64,000 bases of DNA from Thauera butanivorans NBRC 103042 (GCF_001591165.1 NZ_BCUG01000015.1:62001-126000); one strand, 5' to 3'. Shown: positions 40,020 to 52,160, counted from the stretch's first letter. The notes: generated from the sequence alone by a model not told the origin. Numbers and translations are program-made.

Positions 40020-42341
40020 CTATGCCGCATGCGGCGGGCAATCCTGGCCGGGCTGGCCCGGCAGCAGGGGCCCGGAGCCGAGCCAGGCGGCGAACGCCGC
40101 GGCCGGCATCGGCCGCGCGAACAGATAGCCCTGCCCGTCGTTGCAGCCACGCTCGCACAGGAAAGCCAGCTGCCCGTGATCCTCCACGCCTTCGGCGACG
40201 GTCTTCAGCTTCAGGATCCGGCCCAGGTCGACGATCAGATTGACGATCGCGGCATCCTCGGGGTCGCTGGCCAGATCGCGGACGAAAGCGCGGTCGATCT
40301 TCAGCTTGTCGATCGGGAAGCGGCGCAGATAGGCGAGGCTGGAATAGCCGGTGCCGAAATCGTCGATCGCGATGCGCAGGCCGAGCGCCTTGAGCCGGCG
40401 CAAGGTGTCCAGCGTCGTGCCTGAGCCGTCCTGCACCAGCAGGGATTCGGTCAACTCCAGCTCCAGGCATTCGGCCGGCAGGCCGGTTTCGCGCAGGATG
40501 CGGCCGACCATTTCCACCGGATCGCCGCGATGGAACTGCAGGGCCGACACATTGACCGCCATCACCGCCAGTTCCAGTCCCTGGTCGTACCATGCCCGGG
40601 CCTGGCGGCAGGCCTCGCGCAGCACCCATTCGCCGATCGGGATGATCAGGCCGGACTCTTCCGCCAGCGGGATGAAGCGCGCCGGCGGTACGCTGCCAAG
40701 CTCGGCGCACTGCCAGCGCAGCAGCGCCTCCGCGCCGGCCACCCGGCCGGTGGCAAGCTCGACCTGGGGCTGGTAATGCAGTTCCAGTTCGCCCCGCTGG
40801 ACGGCCTGGCGCAGGTGGCTCAGCATCACCAGGCGCTCGTGCGCATCGGCATTCATCTGCGCGGTGAAGAAGCGGAAGGTGTTGCGGCCACTCGCCTTGG
40901 CCTGGTACATCGCAGTGTCCGCGCGCAACAGCAGGCTGTCGAAGTCCCCACCGTCGTCCGGCCGCAGGGCGATGCCGATCGAGCAGGAGCAGGTCAGCAC
41001 GCGGCCGTCGATGTCGCAGGGCTGCTGCACCGTCTCGATGATCTTCTGCGCGATCGAGGCGACCGCGCCGCGATCGTGCAGGCCCGGCAGCACGACCAGG
41101 AACTCGTCGCCGCCCTGGCGGCTGATGGTGTCGCTTTCACGCAGGCAGGACGACAGCCGCAGGCCGATCTCCTGCAGGAAGCGATCGCCCACGCCGTGGC
41201 CCAGGGTGTCGTTGATGATCTTGAAATGGTCGAGATCGACGAACAGCAGCGCCAGCAGCGTCTGCTCCCACGCAACGAGCGCCATCGCCTGGTCGAACCT
41301 GTCCCGTGCCAGCATGCGGTTCGGCAGGCCGGTGAGCGGGTCATGGGTCGCCGCGCGGCGCAGTTGCGCCTGCGTCTCCCGCAACTCGCGCAGGTCGACG
41401 TCGACGCAATACATTTCCGCCTCGCCGCGCTCGTTGCGCAGCATGCTGTGACTGCAGAACACCGGGATCAGCTCGCCGTCCCGGTGGAGCAGTTCGAGTT
41501 CGCCGGACGGAATCGGCTTGTTCTTGCCGACCCAATCGTCGTACATGCGGATCGCTTCGTCGCGGAAGGCCGGCGGAATGATCAGCTCTTCAAAGCGCCG
41601 GCCCAGCGCCTCTTCGCGCGAATAGCCGTACAGCGCCTCGCTGGCGGTATTCCAGAACACCACCCGTCGATCCGCATCGTATCCTTGCACGGCAACATTG
41701 TTCAGGTCCTCGAACAGGCGGCGGAAGCGCTGCTCGCTGCTCTTGAGTCCGGTGATGTCGCGTACCACCGCGATCACGCCGACGAACTTCCCATTCTCGT
41801 CGGTCATCGGCGACAGCTTGGCGCTGTACCAGAACCGCCCGCCTTTCATGTCCAGAGCATAATCGATCGGCTGCGTCGAGCACTCGTCGCGCACGCGCTC
41901 CAGCGCCCGGCCGATTTCGGCCGGCATGCCCACCTCGTCGGCCGTCCTGCCCATGAAATGCTCGGACGGCATCAGCAGCGCCGAGTGATCGGGATAATAG
42001 GCATCGGCGAAGCGCAGCCTGTCGTCGAACACGAAGATCAGGTCGTCGAGCGACTCCAGCATCCGCCGCAAGCGCGTGGCGAGGTTGCGTGCCTTGGCAT
42101 GCGAGCGCTCGATGCGCACGAATTGCTCGCGCATCAGGACATGGAGCAGAAGCCCGGTGGCAAGGACGAAAACCGTGCCTTTCCAGGCCTGCAGCCTGGC
42201 GTAGACGCCGGCATCGGCCGCGAGCCACAGCGCGATGGCGTCGGACAGCCCGATCCACAAGCCTGCCGCCGCCATGTAGGGTACGACGATCCGCAACGCA
42301 CGTCCGGTGGAAGGCGCGACACCCAGCCATTTACAGTTCAT
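40020..42341 (-). CDS. PAS-PAS-GGDEF-EAL membrane signalling protein
   Basis: A 773-residue c-di-GMP enzyme. Two N-terminal membrane helices, a PAS domain (LDDLIFVFDDRLRFADAYYPD), a second PAS (FRRLFEDLNNVAVQGYDADRRVVFWN), a GGDEF domain with intact RQGGDEFLVVLP, and an EAL domain with AEALLRWQ and DDFGTGYSSLAYLRRF. Both catalytic motifs look intact, so it may synthesise and degrade c-di-GMP. Start at ATG 42341 is chosen; an in-frame GTG at 42410 lacks a ribosome site. Confidence 0.9.
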   Translation of the reverse strand: MNCKWLGVAPSTGRALRIVVPYMAAAGLWIGLSDAIALWLAADAGVYARLQAWKGTVFVLATGLLLHVLMREQFVRIERSHAKARNLATRLRRMLESLDDLIFVFDDRLRFADAYYPDHSALLMPSEHFMGRTADEVGMPAEIGRALERVRDECSTQPIDYALDMKGGRFWYSAKLSPMTDENGKFVGVIAVVRDITGLKSSEQRFRRLFEDLNNVAVQGYDADRRVVFWNTASEALYGYSREEALGRRFEELIIPPAFRDEAIRMYDDWVGKNKPIPSGELELLHRDGELIPVFCSHSMLRNERGEAEMYCVDVDLRELRETQAQLRRAATHDPLTGLPNRMLARDRFDQAMALVAWEQTLLALLFVDLDHFKIINDTLGHGVGDRFLQEIGLRLSSCLRESDTISRQGGDEFLVVLPGLHDRGAVASIAQKIIETVQQPCDIDGRVLTCSCSIGIALRPDDGGDFDSLLLRADTAMYQAKASGRNTFRFFTAQMNADAHERLVMLSHLRQAVQRGELELHYQPQVELATGRVAGAEALLRWQCAELGSVPPARFIPLAEESGLIIPIGEWVLREACRQARAWYDQGLELAVMAVNVSALQFHRGDPVEMVGRILRETGLPAECLELELTESLLVQDGSGTTLDTLRRLKALGLRIAIDDFGTGYSSLAYLRRFPIDKLKIDRAFVRDLASDPEDAAIVNLIVDLGRILKLKTVAEGVEDHGQLAFLCERGCNDGQGYLFARPMPAAAFAAWLGSGPLLPGQPGQDCPPHAA

Positions 42342-42562
42342 GTTCCGCAAACCATTGAATCCGCGTACAGCTTGACGGCTGATACCGGATCCGTCGCGGT
42401 AAAACTGCACGAGTCATGCAGCGCCGGCGCGGGCAGGCCGCTGCCAGCCTGGCGCGTGGCGCAGTTCATGCCGATTTGCATTCAATGGCCAAACGATGTC
42501 CGGTCCGTGAGCGGGGCCGATCGGACAATTTCCATACTTTCGAACGCGGCTGCGGACTGGTA

Positions 42563-43477
42563 TCAGTCCTCGCCGAGGATCCGGAAAGCGAGCGTGGGCG
42601 CGGTGAAGTCTTCCGGCTGGGCGCCGAGGCCGATCTCCCCTGCCCCATACAGCGCACAACTGTCGCGGCGCAGCATGACCGGCGCGGAGGAGCCGGCAAA
42701 GCGCACCCAGCTGCCATTGCTGCTGAAGTCGGTGAAGGTGCACTGCCCGCCCGCCCATTCGATGCGCGCATGCCGGCGCGACACACGGGGGTCATCGACG
42801 GCAAAGCCCGCGCCTTCGCCACGCCCGACGATCAGCGGCCCTTCGCCCGAATACAGCACCGTCTGCTGGTCCAGCCGCTGGATGTCGATGCGCTGGATCG
42901 GCTGGCGGTCTTCCAGCAACTGGTTGAAGTCGAAGCTCGCGGCCAGCGTCGATTCGGCGGTACGCGCCCAGTCGACGCGCCACACCCGCATCGGCTCGGC
43001 CTTGCCCTTGATCGTGATGCGGTCCAGACTCTGGCACGCCAGCCGCTGAGCTTCCGGCAACCCGTCGAAAGCCGCCTCGCCGATCAGCGTCTCGCCCGGC
43101 TGGGCGCGGTCGCTGAGCCGGGCGGCAACATTCACCGCATCGCCATAACAGTCGCCGTCGTGCTCGACGACAGGCCCCCGCTCGACACCGGTCTTGACGC
43201 CGAGCATGCCGCCCTGCGGCAGTCCGGGCACCTGCTCGCGCAGCACCTCCTGCATGCGCGAGGCAGCTTCGACGGCGGCGAGCGTGTTGTCGAACAGCAC
43301 CAGCACGCCATCTCCCAGGTATTTCACGAGCTGCCCGCCCGCAAGCGTGAGATGGCGGCCGATGGTCTGCGTACAGCGCGTGACGAGCCGCGTGGCAATC
43401 ATGTTGCCCGCCGATTCAAAAAGACCGGTACTCCCCGTCAGGTCGGCAAATACCACGGTCCTTACCGATTGCTTCAC
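42563..43477 (-). CDS. Class III nucleotide cyclase-like / FHA domain protein
   Basis: A 304-residue protein: residues 1-165 form a class III adenylate/guanylate cyclase homology domain (VVFADLTGSTGLFE, GGQLVKYLGDGVLVLFDN, HDGDCYGDAVNVAARLSDRA), and residues 205-304 an FHA domain (LIVGRGEGAGFAVDDPRVSRRHARI; FTDFSSNGSWVRF) that would bind phosphothreonine. The two metal-binding Asp (FADLTG and LGDG) are present, so activity is possible. No kinase is adjacent. Confidence 0.87.
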   Translation of the reverse strand: MKQSVRTVVFADLTGSTGLFESAGNMIATRLVTRCTQTIGRHLTLAGGQLVKYLGDGVLVLFDNTLAAVEAASRMQEVLREQVPGLPQGGMLGVKTGVERGPVVEHDGDCYGDAVNVAARLSDRAQPGETLIGEAAFDGLPEAQRLACQSLDRITIKGKAEPMRVWRVDWARTAESTLAASFDFNQLLEDRQPIQRIDIQRLDQQTVLYSGEGPLIVGRGEGAGFAVDDPRVSRRHARIEWAGGQCTFTDFSSNGSWVRFAGSSAPVMLRRDSCALYGAGEIGLGAQPEDFTAPTLAFRILGED

Positions 43478-43637
43478 ACCTCTCCCCGCAGTGGATCATC
43501 GAAGCCGCGCGGGACAGGACGCTCCTTGCCGGCGCGACGAGGGCTCCTGCCCATGCAGAAAGACAGGATGCTAGCACCAAGCCCTCTGAACGTCATCGTC
43601 CGCACAGCCAAAAGAGGCTGCATGACGGGCGGCAAAC

Positions 43638-44528
43638 TCAATCCGCGTGGATCGCCCGCAAGGCTTCCGCCAGTTGCGGAGCAACGCATACCGCGTTGCT
43701 CGGATGGGTAATGCAGTCGGTACTCCAGATTTCTCCCACCCCGGCCTCGCGCAGCAAGGCCAGCGCACCGGCAGCGAAGATGGCATGGGTGACGGCCACA
43801 TCGACGCTGGCCGCGCCCGCGTCGAGCAGGCTCCGTGCCGCCCGGGCCAGCGTATGCCCCGAACTGGCGACGTCATCGAGCAGCACCACCGGCCTTCCAG
43901 CCACGTTCAGCCCTTCGGGCAGCGTGACATCGACGCCGAAATCGCCATGCCTCACCTTGCTGCACACTGCGTGGTCGAAGCCGTGGCGCGCGGCGGCGGC
44001 CTGCACCCACTGCGCCGACTCCACGTCCAGCCCCATCAGCAGCGCGCCCGGCCGCCGTTCGGCAACGAGATCGGCAAGCAGCGGCGCGCCGGACAGGGCG
44101 AGCGCATGCGGCACGGGCACGACCTCGGCCAGCGACGAAACGCGGTGCAGATGCGGATCCACCGTCAGCACCGCATCGAACAGGCCCGCGAGAAAACCGC
44201 CGACGATGCCCTGGCTGACGGCCTCGCCGGGGGTGGACTCGTCGTCCTGCCGCATATAGGCGAGATAGGGTGCGACCAGCGTGACGTACTCGGCGCCCAG
44301 CCGGCCGGCAGTACGGACCACCAGCAGCAGCTCCAGCAGCTTTTCGTTGGGGCGATGCAGGCTGCGATAGACGATCACCCTGCGCGGCAGGGCCTGGGGC
44401 AGCCGCAGATGCAGCTCGTCATCGGGGAAGCGGTGCCGCTCGATGACCGCACATTCGACACCCGCCGCCCGCGCCAGGCGTTCCGCCTCCAGGGTTTCAT
44501 CGTCGAAGTGCAACAACAAGGTATCCAT
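43638..44528 (-). CDS. Ribose-phosphate pyrophosphokinase, divergent paralog
   Basis: A 296-residue PRPP synthetase-like enzyme (ribose-5-phosphate + ATP to PRPP + AMP). Seen: HRFPDDELHLRLP, the ATP-binding LVAPYLAYMRQDDESTPGEAVSQ, TVDPHLHRV, and the PRPP loop VVLLDDVASSGHTLARAARSLL. Length and loop wording differ from the usual bacterial Prs (about 315 residues, DMVDTAGT loop). ATG 44528 follows GGAG; a TTG directly precedes it. A housekeeping prs is expected elsewhere, so this copy may serve a special route. Confidence 0.82.
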   Translation of the reverse strand: MDTLLLHFDDETLEAERLARAAGVECAVIERHRFPDDELHLRLPQALPRRVIVYRSLHRPNEKLLELLLVVRTAGRLGAEYVTLVAPYLAYMRQDDESTPGEAVSQGIVGGFLAGLFDAVLTVDPHLHRVSSLAEVVPVPHALALSGAPLLADLVAERRPGALLMGLDVESAQWVQAAAARHGFDHAVCSKVRHGDFGVDVTLPEGLNVAGRPVVLLDDVASSGHTLARAARSLLDAGAASVDVAVTHAIFAAGALALLREAGVGEIWSTDCITHPSNAVCVAPQLAEALRAIHAD

Positions 44529-44685
44529 CAAGACTCCACTGACAAATGCCGCACCGGCTCCGCGAAACGTCGGCAGGCACCGATACGGGCAGGCGAATGG
44601 AGGCTACACTCAGGCTCCCGCAGTTTGAAGGATCAAATGTCCTCGGGCGAGAAGCACGCCACGCTGGGCATTCCCTTCAGCGGCT

Positions 44686-44712
44686 AAAGTCCATGACGGC
44701 AGTACCGTTATT
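44686..44712 (+). promoter_or_regulatory. Sigma-28 (FliA)-like promoter of the chemoreceptor gene
   Basis: TAAAGTCC, 11 bases, then ACCGTTAT: this fits the flagellar sigma-28 consensus TAAAGTTT-N11-GCCGATAA, with the -35 nearly perfect. It lies about 77 bases before the ATG at 44789. Confidence 0.7.
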
Positions 44713-44788
44713 GATCACATCGAAGCTGTCCTCCAATAGACGGGCGCGCGCCCGACGCCCGGCACTCTCACAATGTGGAGCAAGACTC

Positions 44789-45877
44789 ATGGCATGGTGG
44801 AACAACAAGGAAACCGACGAACTGCGCCGAAAGCTGGCGGACAGCGAACGCGAACTGGCCGAAGCCCGCGCGCAGCTCGCCCGGACGGAAGCCGAGTTGG
44901 CCCGGCAGCAAGCCGAATGCGCCGAAGTGCGCAAGCGCGACGCGCTGAACGGGGCACTCTTCGACAACCTGCGCACCTACGCCCAAACCATGGGTTCGGT
45001 ACAGCACTCGTTCTCGCATCTGGCCGGCCAGCTCGCCATCCAGGAATCCTCCGCCGCCGACTCCACGCGCGCCGCCGACGACAGCAGCAAGGCCATTGCC
45101 CGCGTGTCGGGCCACCTCGGCACGCTCGCCGCCGAAACCAGCAAGACGACGGACTCTGTCCGGCAACTGACGACGCGCGCCGCGCAGATCGACGGCATCG
45201 TCCAGCTCATCCGGGAAATCGCCGATCAGACCAACCTGCTCGCACTCAATGCAGCCATCGAGGCAGCGCGAGCGGGCGAGCAGGGGCGCGGCTTTGCCGT
45301 GGTGGCGGACGAAGTCCGCAAGCTGGCCGAACGCACCGCCGGCGCCACCAACGAAATTTCCGAACTCGTCAGCGCCATTCAGAACGAAACGGGGCTGGTC
45401 GAGCGCGTCATCCGCGACCTCTCCGACAAGGCCAGCAGCGCGGCCGGCGAGGGAGGCAGCGCACGTTCGAGCATGGATGAACTGTGCGAACTGGCACGAA
45501 GCATGGCCAACACCATGAAGCATGCTTCGCTGCGCAGCTTCGCCGAACTGGCCAAACTGGACCATCTGGTCTTCAAGCTCGATGTATACCAGGCGCTGAC
45601 GGGGCACTCGAACACCTCGGCCGAAACGCTCTCCACCCACACGAGCTGCCGGCTCGGCCGCTGGTATCAGGAAGAAGGGCGTCAGTTCGCCCATCTATCG
45701 GGCTACCGCCAGCTCGAAGCACCGCATGCGCGCGTCCACCAGAGCGGCAGGACGGCGCTGCAGCGCCTCGCGCTCGGCGATCTGGAAGGCGTCATCAGCG
45801 CCGTCCTGGACATGGAGACGGCCAGCATCCAGGTGCTGGAAAACCTGCAGCAGATTGCCGACACGCTCGGCGACTGA
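44789..45877 (+). CDS. Soluble methyl-accepting chemotaxis protein with C-terminal CZB domain
   Basis: A 362-residue protein without membrane segments: N-terminal coiled coil ([33 protein letters not shown] in pieces), MCP signalling tip [40 protein letters not shown] in pieces, then a CZB zinc-binding domain ([38 protein letters not shown]) with the expected His/Cys/His/His ligands. CZB chemoreceptors sense zinc or hypochlorous acid. GGAG precedes the start at 44789 and the frame upstream is open but lacks a ribosome site. Confidence 0.9.
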   Translation: MAWWNNKETDELRRKLADSERELAEARAQLARTEAELARQQAECAEVRKRDALNGALFDNLRTYAQTMGSVQHSFSHLAGQLAIQESSAADSTRAADDSSKAIARVSGHLGTLAAETSKTTDSVRQLTTRAAQIDGIVQLIREIADQTNLLALNAAIEAARAGEQGRGFAVVADEVRKLAERTAGATNEISELVSAIQNETGLVERVIRDLSDKASSAAGEGGSARSSMDELCELARSMANTMKHASLRSFAELAKLDHLVFKLDVYQALTGHSNTSAETLSTHTSCRLGRWYQEEGRQFAHLSGYRQLEAPHARVHQSGRTALQRLALGDLEGVISAVLDMETASIQVLENLQQIADTLGD

Positions 45878-45910
45878 GCCCGGCCGGCCCGCTCCCCCCC
45901 GGACACCACC

Positions 45911-46567
45911 ATGCCCATCTACCGGCACATCCTGTTCGATCTGGACGGCACCCTGATCGACTCCGCCCCTGCCATTCTCGCCAGCTACCGCGACGCTTTC
46001 GCCGCTGCCGGCCGCGCGCCCGCGCGCACGATCGACGCCTCCATCGTCGGCCCACCGCTGACCGAAACCCTGCAGATGCTGGCGGGCAGCACCGACCCCG
46101 GACTCATTGCCACGCTGGCCGCAGGCTTCAAGGCCAGCTACGACAGCACCGGCTATCTGCAGACGGCGGCCTATGCCGGCGTCGGCGACATGCTGACCCG
46201 GCTGGCGGCAGGCGGCGGCCGCCTCGCGATCGCCACCAACAAACGCCTCCACCCCACGCAGTTGATCCTTCGGCACCTCGGCTGGGCGCATCATTTCGAC
46301 GCTGTCTACGCACTGGACATGTTCGAGCCGCGCCTGCCCGACAAGGCAGCCATGATCGCGCGCCTGCTCGCCGATCGCGGCATTCCGCACGGGGAGGCCG
46401 TCTATGTCGGCGACCGCGCCGAAGACGGCGAATCCGCCGACGCCAACCGCCTGCCCTTCATCGCCGCGACCTGGGGCTACGGCAGCCTGCAGGCCGGCGA
46501 CATGGCTGCGCACTGGCAGGCGGCAGCCAGTCCCGCAGCGCTTGCGGACACGCTCCTCGGCGCCTGA
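45911..46567 (+). CDS. HAD-family phosphatase (phosphoglycolate phosphatase-like)
   Basis: A 218-residue HAD hydrolase with motif I DLDGTLIDSAPAIL, motif II LAIATNKR, and motif IV YVGDRAEDGESADANR. The cap domain is the helical type of Gph/PGP enzymes. Starts 33 bases after the chemoreceptor stop and may be co-transcribed with it. Substrate not deducible; Gph-like or pyrophosphatase-like. Confidence 0.87.
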   Translation: MPIYRHILFDLDGTLIDSAPAILASYRDAFAAAGRAPARTIDASIVGPPLTETLQMLAGSTDPGLIATLAAGFKASYDSTGYLQTAAYAGVGDMLTRLAAGGGRLAIATNKRLHPTQLILRHLGWAHHFDAVYALDMFEPRLPDKAAMIARLLADRGIPHGEAVYVGDRAEDGESADANRLPFIAATWGYGSLQAGDMAAHWQAAASPAALADTLLGA

Positions 46568-46692
46568 CGCTCACGCATGAGAATTTGCATCCGAAGCGGG
46601 AACAAGGCCCGAAAACGGCACTGAAGCCGCAGACGGTGCCGTAGCACGACAAGGCGGGCCGACGCCGTCATCGCCTTGAAGGCATGCCGGCA

Positions 46693-48468
46693 TCAGGCCT
46701 TTTCACCGGCTGGCCAGCCATCGGGCGGATACACGCACCAGCCCCCTCCGCCCTTCCGCTTCACCGCGTAGAGCGCCTGGTCGGCACAACTCTCGAGGCT
46801 GGCACGATCCTCGCCGTGCAGCGGCGACAGCGCGATCCCGACCGAGCCGGACACCCGTGCCTCGCCCTGCTCCAGCATGAAGGGCATGGCCAGCGCGGCG
46901 CAGATGCGCTGCGCCGCTTCCCGGGCGTCTTCGGCACCGCCCACTTCGAGCAGGATGGCGGCGAACTCGTCACCGCCGAAGCGGGCCACGGTATCCGATT
47001 CACGCACGCATGCGGCGATCCGTCCGCCGGCCTCGATCAGCAAGGCGTCGCCCGCCGGATGGCCCAGGCTGTCATTGACCACCTTGAAGCGGTCGAGGTC
47101 GATGAACAGCACCGCGAACAGGCCGCCGCTGCGGTGGATCTTCGCCAGCGCGGCATCGAGCCGGTCCTGGAACAATGCACGGTTCGGCAGGCCGGTCAGG
47201 GCATCGTGGTCGGCGCGGTACTGCATGCGCTGTTCGGCCTCCTTGCGCAGCGTGATGTCGGTCAGCGTCGCCACGAAGGCTTCGGCTTCACCCGCCAGGC
47301 TGGCCCGCGTGATCGACATCCATTGCACATAGGCGTCGCCGCTCTTGCGCCGGTTCCAGATTTCTCCCTGCCAGCAGCCGGTATCGGCCAGCGCGCTGCG
47401 GATGCCGTCGAAGAAATCCTGCCCATGGCGCCCCGCCCCGAGCAGTTCCAGTCCGCGGCCGCGCACCTCTTCCTCGCCATAGCCGGTGATGGCGGTGAAG
47501 GCCGGATTGACCTGCACGATCCGCATCTCGCCGTTGATCAGCATGATCCCTTCGGCCGTGCTGTCGAAGATCGCCCGGTAGCGCGCCTCGCTGGCAGCGA
47601 GGCGGCGCTGGTCGCGCTGGCGCCGATCGATTTCGCGCGCCAGCCCGAGGTTGCTCGCCTCCAGTTCGCCGGTGCGCTGCGCGATGAGCCGCTCCTGCTC
47701 GGCATTGACGCGGGCGATCGCGCGCACATGGCGCCGCGCGGCGGCGAAGACGTAGTGGATCGATCCCGCGACGAGCACGAAGGCCGCCAGAAACACTCCC
47801 GCGACGCGCTGGCGCTGGGCGTCGCGCAGCTCCAGCAGCGTGGCCGCAGGCATGGTCACCGACACGCCGCCGCGGATGTCGCCGAGGCGATAGCCGTCGG
47901 CGGCATGGCATTGCAGACAGGGCCCGGTCACGTGCAGGGGCGCCATGTAGCGATGGACCGGACCGCCCCCGGTGTCGACCAGGGACAGGCGCTCCGGCAC
48001 GCCCCGCTCGAACGCGGCCAGCGCCTCCGCCTCCCAGGGATCGGGCGTGTTGTCGGGCCGCAGCGGCCGCAGGCTGGTGAGGCGCAGCCGGATTCCGTCG
48101 GTCCGCTCCGCGAGTTCGGCGAGCTGCCGCGTCATGAAGGCCGGATTGACCATCGTCATGCGCTGTCCATCCAGCGTGACGACGTCGCGCCGGGGATGCA
48201 CCAGATAGGGATTGGGCCGCGTGTCGTCCGTCACCAGCACATACACGCCGCCGTGGCGGGCGTTCCAGTCGCGCGTGGTCTCGATCAGGCGGAACAGGGC
48301 CTCGCCCCGTTCGCGCGCGACCGCCATCGACGCCTGATCGACCCGCTGCAACTCGGCCCACAACAAGCCGCCGAACAGCAAGGCGACCAGCAGGTGGACG
48401 AACACGAGACTGCGGCAGTGCCGGGCATCGTTCCCGCGAGCGGTGGAGAGCGGAGACTTGGGTATCAT
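46693..48468 (-). CDS. Heme-motif DUF3365 / PAS / GGDEF diguanylate cyclase
   Basis: A 591-residue protein: N-terminal membrane helix, periplasmic DUF3365 (Tll0287-like) domain containing GPCLQCHAADGYRLGDIRGGVSV, a CxxCH heme c site, a second membrane helix (GVFLAAFVLVAGSIHYVF), coiled coil, PAS (RAIFDSTAEGIMLINGEMRIVQVNPAF) and GGDEF (ARFGGDEFAAILL). It likely senses a redox or gas signal in the periplasm through heme and makes c-di-GMP. No EAL domain. Start 48468 is chosen for its GGAA and fit to the first helix. Confidence 0.88.
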   Translation of the reverse strand: MIPKSPLSTARGNDARHCRSLVFVHLLVALLFGGLLWAELQRVDQASMAVARERGEALFRLIETTRDWNARHGGVYVLVTDDTRPNPYLVHPRRDVVTLDGQRMTMVNPAFMTRQLAELAERTDGIRLRLTSLRPLRPDNTPDPWEAEALAAFERGVPERLSLVDTGGGPVHRYMAPLHVTGPCLQCHAADGYRLGDIRGGVSVTMPAATLLELRDAQRQRVAGVFLAAFVLVAGSIHYVFAAARRHVRAIARVNAEQERLIAQRTGELEASNLGLAREIDRRQRDQRRLAASEARYRAIFDSTAEGIMLINGEMRIVQVNPAFTAITGYGEEEVRGRGLELLGAGRHGQDFFDGIRSALADTGCWQGEIWNRRKSGDAYVQWMSITRASLAGEAEAFVATLTDITLRKEAEQRMQYRADHDALTGLPNRALFQDRLDAALAKIHRSGGLFAVLFIDLDRFKVVNDSLGHPAGDALLIEAGGRIAACVRESDTVARFGGDEFAAILLEVGGAEDAREAAQRICAALAMPFMLEQGEARVSGSVGIALSPLHGEDRASLESCADQALYAVKRKGGGGWCVYPPDGWPAGEKA

Positions 48469-48531
48469 GGTTTCCAGTACACAATGCCTTGCCGTCACCG
48501 AAGCGGCAAGCATGGCCGCGGACGGCAGCGT

Positions 48532-50415
<1,884 letters not shown>

Positions 50416-50453
50416 GGGAACTCTCCGTCGGAAAGGGGCGAGGCCGGAAAGCG

Positions 50454-50480
50454 AAAATGCCCCGCACCAGGCGGGGCATT
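50454..50480 (-). terminator. Terminator after ahpF
   Basis: On the minus strand AATGCCCCGC pairs with GCGGGGCATT around a 5-base loop and runs into TTTTCGC. It lies about 20 bases after the ahpF stop and ends the peroxidase transcript before the exporter gene. Confidence 0.8.
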
Positions 50481-50501
50481 CTACGACAGTGCAGCGGCAG
50501 C

Positions 50502-52070
50502 TCAGGCCGGCGCGCTGCTGCGGATCAGGTGATCGAAGGCCGACAGCGCCGCCTTGGAGCCTTCGCCCATGGCGATGACGATCTGCTTGTACGGCACCGT
50601 GGTGCAGTCGCCGGCAGCGAACACGCCCGGCACCGAGGTCTGGCACTTGGGATCGACGACGATCTCGCCGAAGCGGCTCAGCTCGACCGCCCCCTTCAGG
50701 AAGTCGGTGTTGGGCAGCAAGCCGATCTGGACGAAGACGCCTTCCAGCTCGATGCGCTGCGACTCGCCCGTCCTGCGGTCGGTATACACCAGGCCATTCA
50801 CCTTTTCGGTGCCGGTGACTTCAGTGGTCTGCGCGCTCTTGATCACGGTGACGTTGGCCAGGCTGTGGAGCTTCTTCTGCAGCACCGCGTCGGCACGCAG
50901 CTCATCGGCGAACTCCAGCAGCGTGACGTGGCCGACGATGCCGGCGAGGTCGATCGCCGCCTCGACGCCCGAGTTGCCGCCGCCGATCACCGCCACGCGC
51001 TTGCCCTTGAACAGCGGGCCGTCGCAGTGCGGGCAGTAGGCCACGCCCTTGCCGCGGAACGCCTGCTCGCCGGGCACGTTCATCTCGCGCCAGCGTGCGC
51101 CGGTGGCAAGGATCACGGTCCTGGCCTTCAGTGCCGCGCCGTTCTCCAGGTGCACTTCGGCCAGCGTGGCGCCGTCCGCGCTGCCCGGCACCAGCTTTGC
51201 CGCGCGCTGCAGGTTCATGATGTCCACTTCGTACTGCTTGACGTGCTCTTCGAGCGCCATCACCAGCTTCGGCCCTTCGGTTTCCTTCACCGAGATGAAG
51301 TTCTCGATCGCCAGCGTGTCCATCACCTGGCCGCCGAAGCGCTCGGCGACGATGCCGGTGCGGATGCCCTTGCGTGCGGCATAGATCGCCGCCGCGGCAC
51401 CGGCCGGGCCGCCGCCGACGATCAGCACGTCGAAGGCATCCTTGGCCGACAGCTTGTTCGCATCGCGCGCCGCGGCGCCGGTGTCGACCTTGGCCAGGAT
51501 CTCGCCCAGTTCCATGCGGCCGGCGCCGAATTCCTCGCCGTTCAGGTAGACCGTCGGCACCGCCATGATCTGGCGCTCTTCGACTTCCTGCTGGAACACG
51601 CCGCCATCGACCATGGTGTGGCGGACGTTGGGGTTGAGGACCGCCATCAGGTTCAGCGCCTGCACCACGTCGGGGCAATTGTGGCAGGACAGCGAGATGT
51701 AGGTGACGAACTCGAAGTCGCCTTCGAGCGCCTTGATCTGCTCGATCACCTCGGCTTCGACCTTGGGCGGATAGCCGCCGGCCTGCAGCAGGGCGAGGAT
51801 CAGCGAGGTGAATTCATGGCCCATCGGCAGGCCGGCGAAGCGCACGCGCGCCTCTCCGCCCCTGGGGCCGACCGAGAAGGACGGCTTGCGCTCATTGCCG
51901 TCGCGCTGTTCGATCAGGGTGATCAGGTTGGACTGCTCGGCCACGTCCTTGAGCAGTTCGAGCATTTCGCGCGACTTGCCGCCATCGTCCAGCGACGCCA
52001 CGATCTCGATCGGCTGCGTCACCCGTTCCAGATAGGCTTTCAATTGAGTCTTGATATTGGCGTCCAGCAT
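50502..52070 (-). CDS. ahpF: Alkyl hydroperoxide reductase subunit F
   Basis: A 522-residue flavoprotein that reduces AhpC with NADH. Seen: N-terminal thioredoxin-like domain with [13 protein letters not shown] domain [18 protein letters not shown], redox-active [12 protein letters not shown]-binding [15 protein letters not shown] and C-terminal [15 protein letters not shown]. Start 52070 ([15 protein letters not shown]) is the usual AhpF start; a GTG-like extension upstream is not needed. Follows ahpC. Confidence 0.96.
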   Translation of the reverse strand: MLDANIKTQLKAYLERVTQPIEIVASLDDGGKSREMLELLKDVAEQSNLITLIEQRDGNERKPSFSVGPRGGEARVRFAGLPMGHEFTSLILALLQAGGYPPKVEAEVIEQIKALEGDFEFVTYISLSCHNCPDVVQALNLMAVLNPNVRHTMVDGGVFQQEVEERQIMAVPTVYLNGEEFGAGRMELGEILAKVDTGAAARDANKLSAKDAFDVLIVGGGPAGAAAAIYAARKGIRTGIVAERFGGQVMDTLAIENFISVKETEGPKLVMALEEHVKQYEVDIMNLQRAAKLVPGSADGATLAEVHLENGAALKARTVILATGARWREMNVPGEQAFRGKGVAYCPHCDGPLFKGKRVAVIGGGNSGVEAAIDLAGIVGHVTLLEFADELRADAVLQKKLHSLANVTVIKSAQTTEVTGTEKVNGLVYTDRRTGESQRIELEGVFVQIGLLPNTDFLKGAVELSRFGEIVVDPKCQTSVPGVFAAGDCTTVPYKQIVIAMGEGSKAALSAFDHLIRSSAPA

Positions 52071-52126
52071 GATGGCTTCTTCCTTCAAAAATTCGGCCGC
52101 CGCTGTTTACGGCGATCCTGATACGA

Positions 52127-52151
52127 CACAGCCGGCACTTGGCCGGCTGTG
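52127..52151 (-). other. Intercistronic hairpin 1 between ahpC and ahpF
   Basis: CACAGCCGGC pairs perfectly with GCCGGCTGTG around a 5-base loop. No T run follows on the minus strand. With its neighbour it probably attenuates ahpF relative to ahpC or stabilises the ahpC mRNA. Confidence 0.7.
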
Positions 52152-52160
52152 GAGCGGGCA

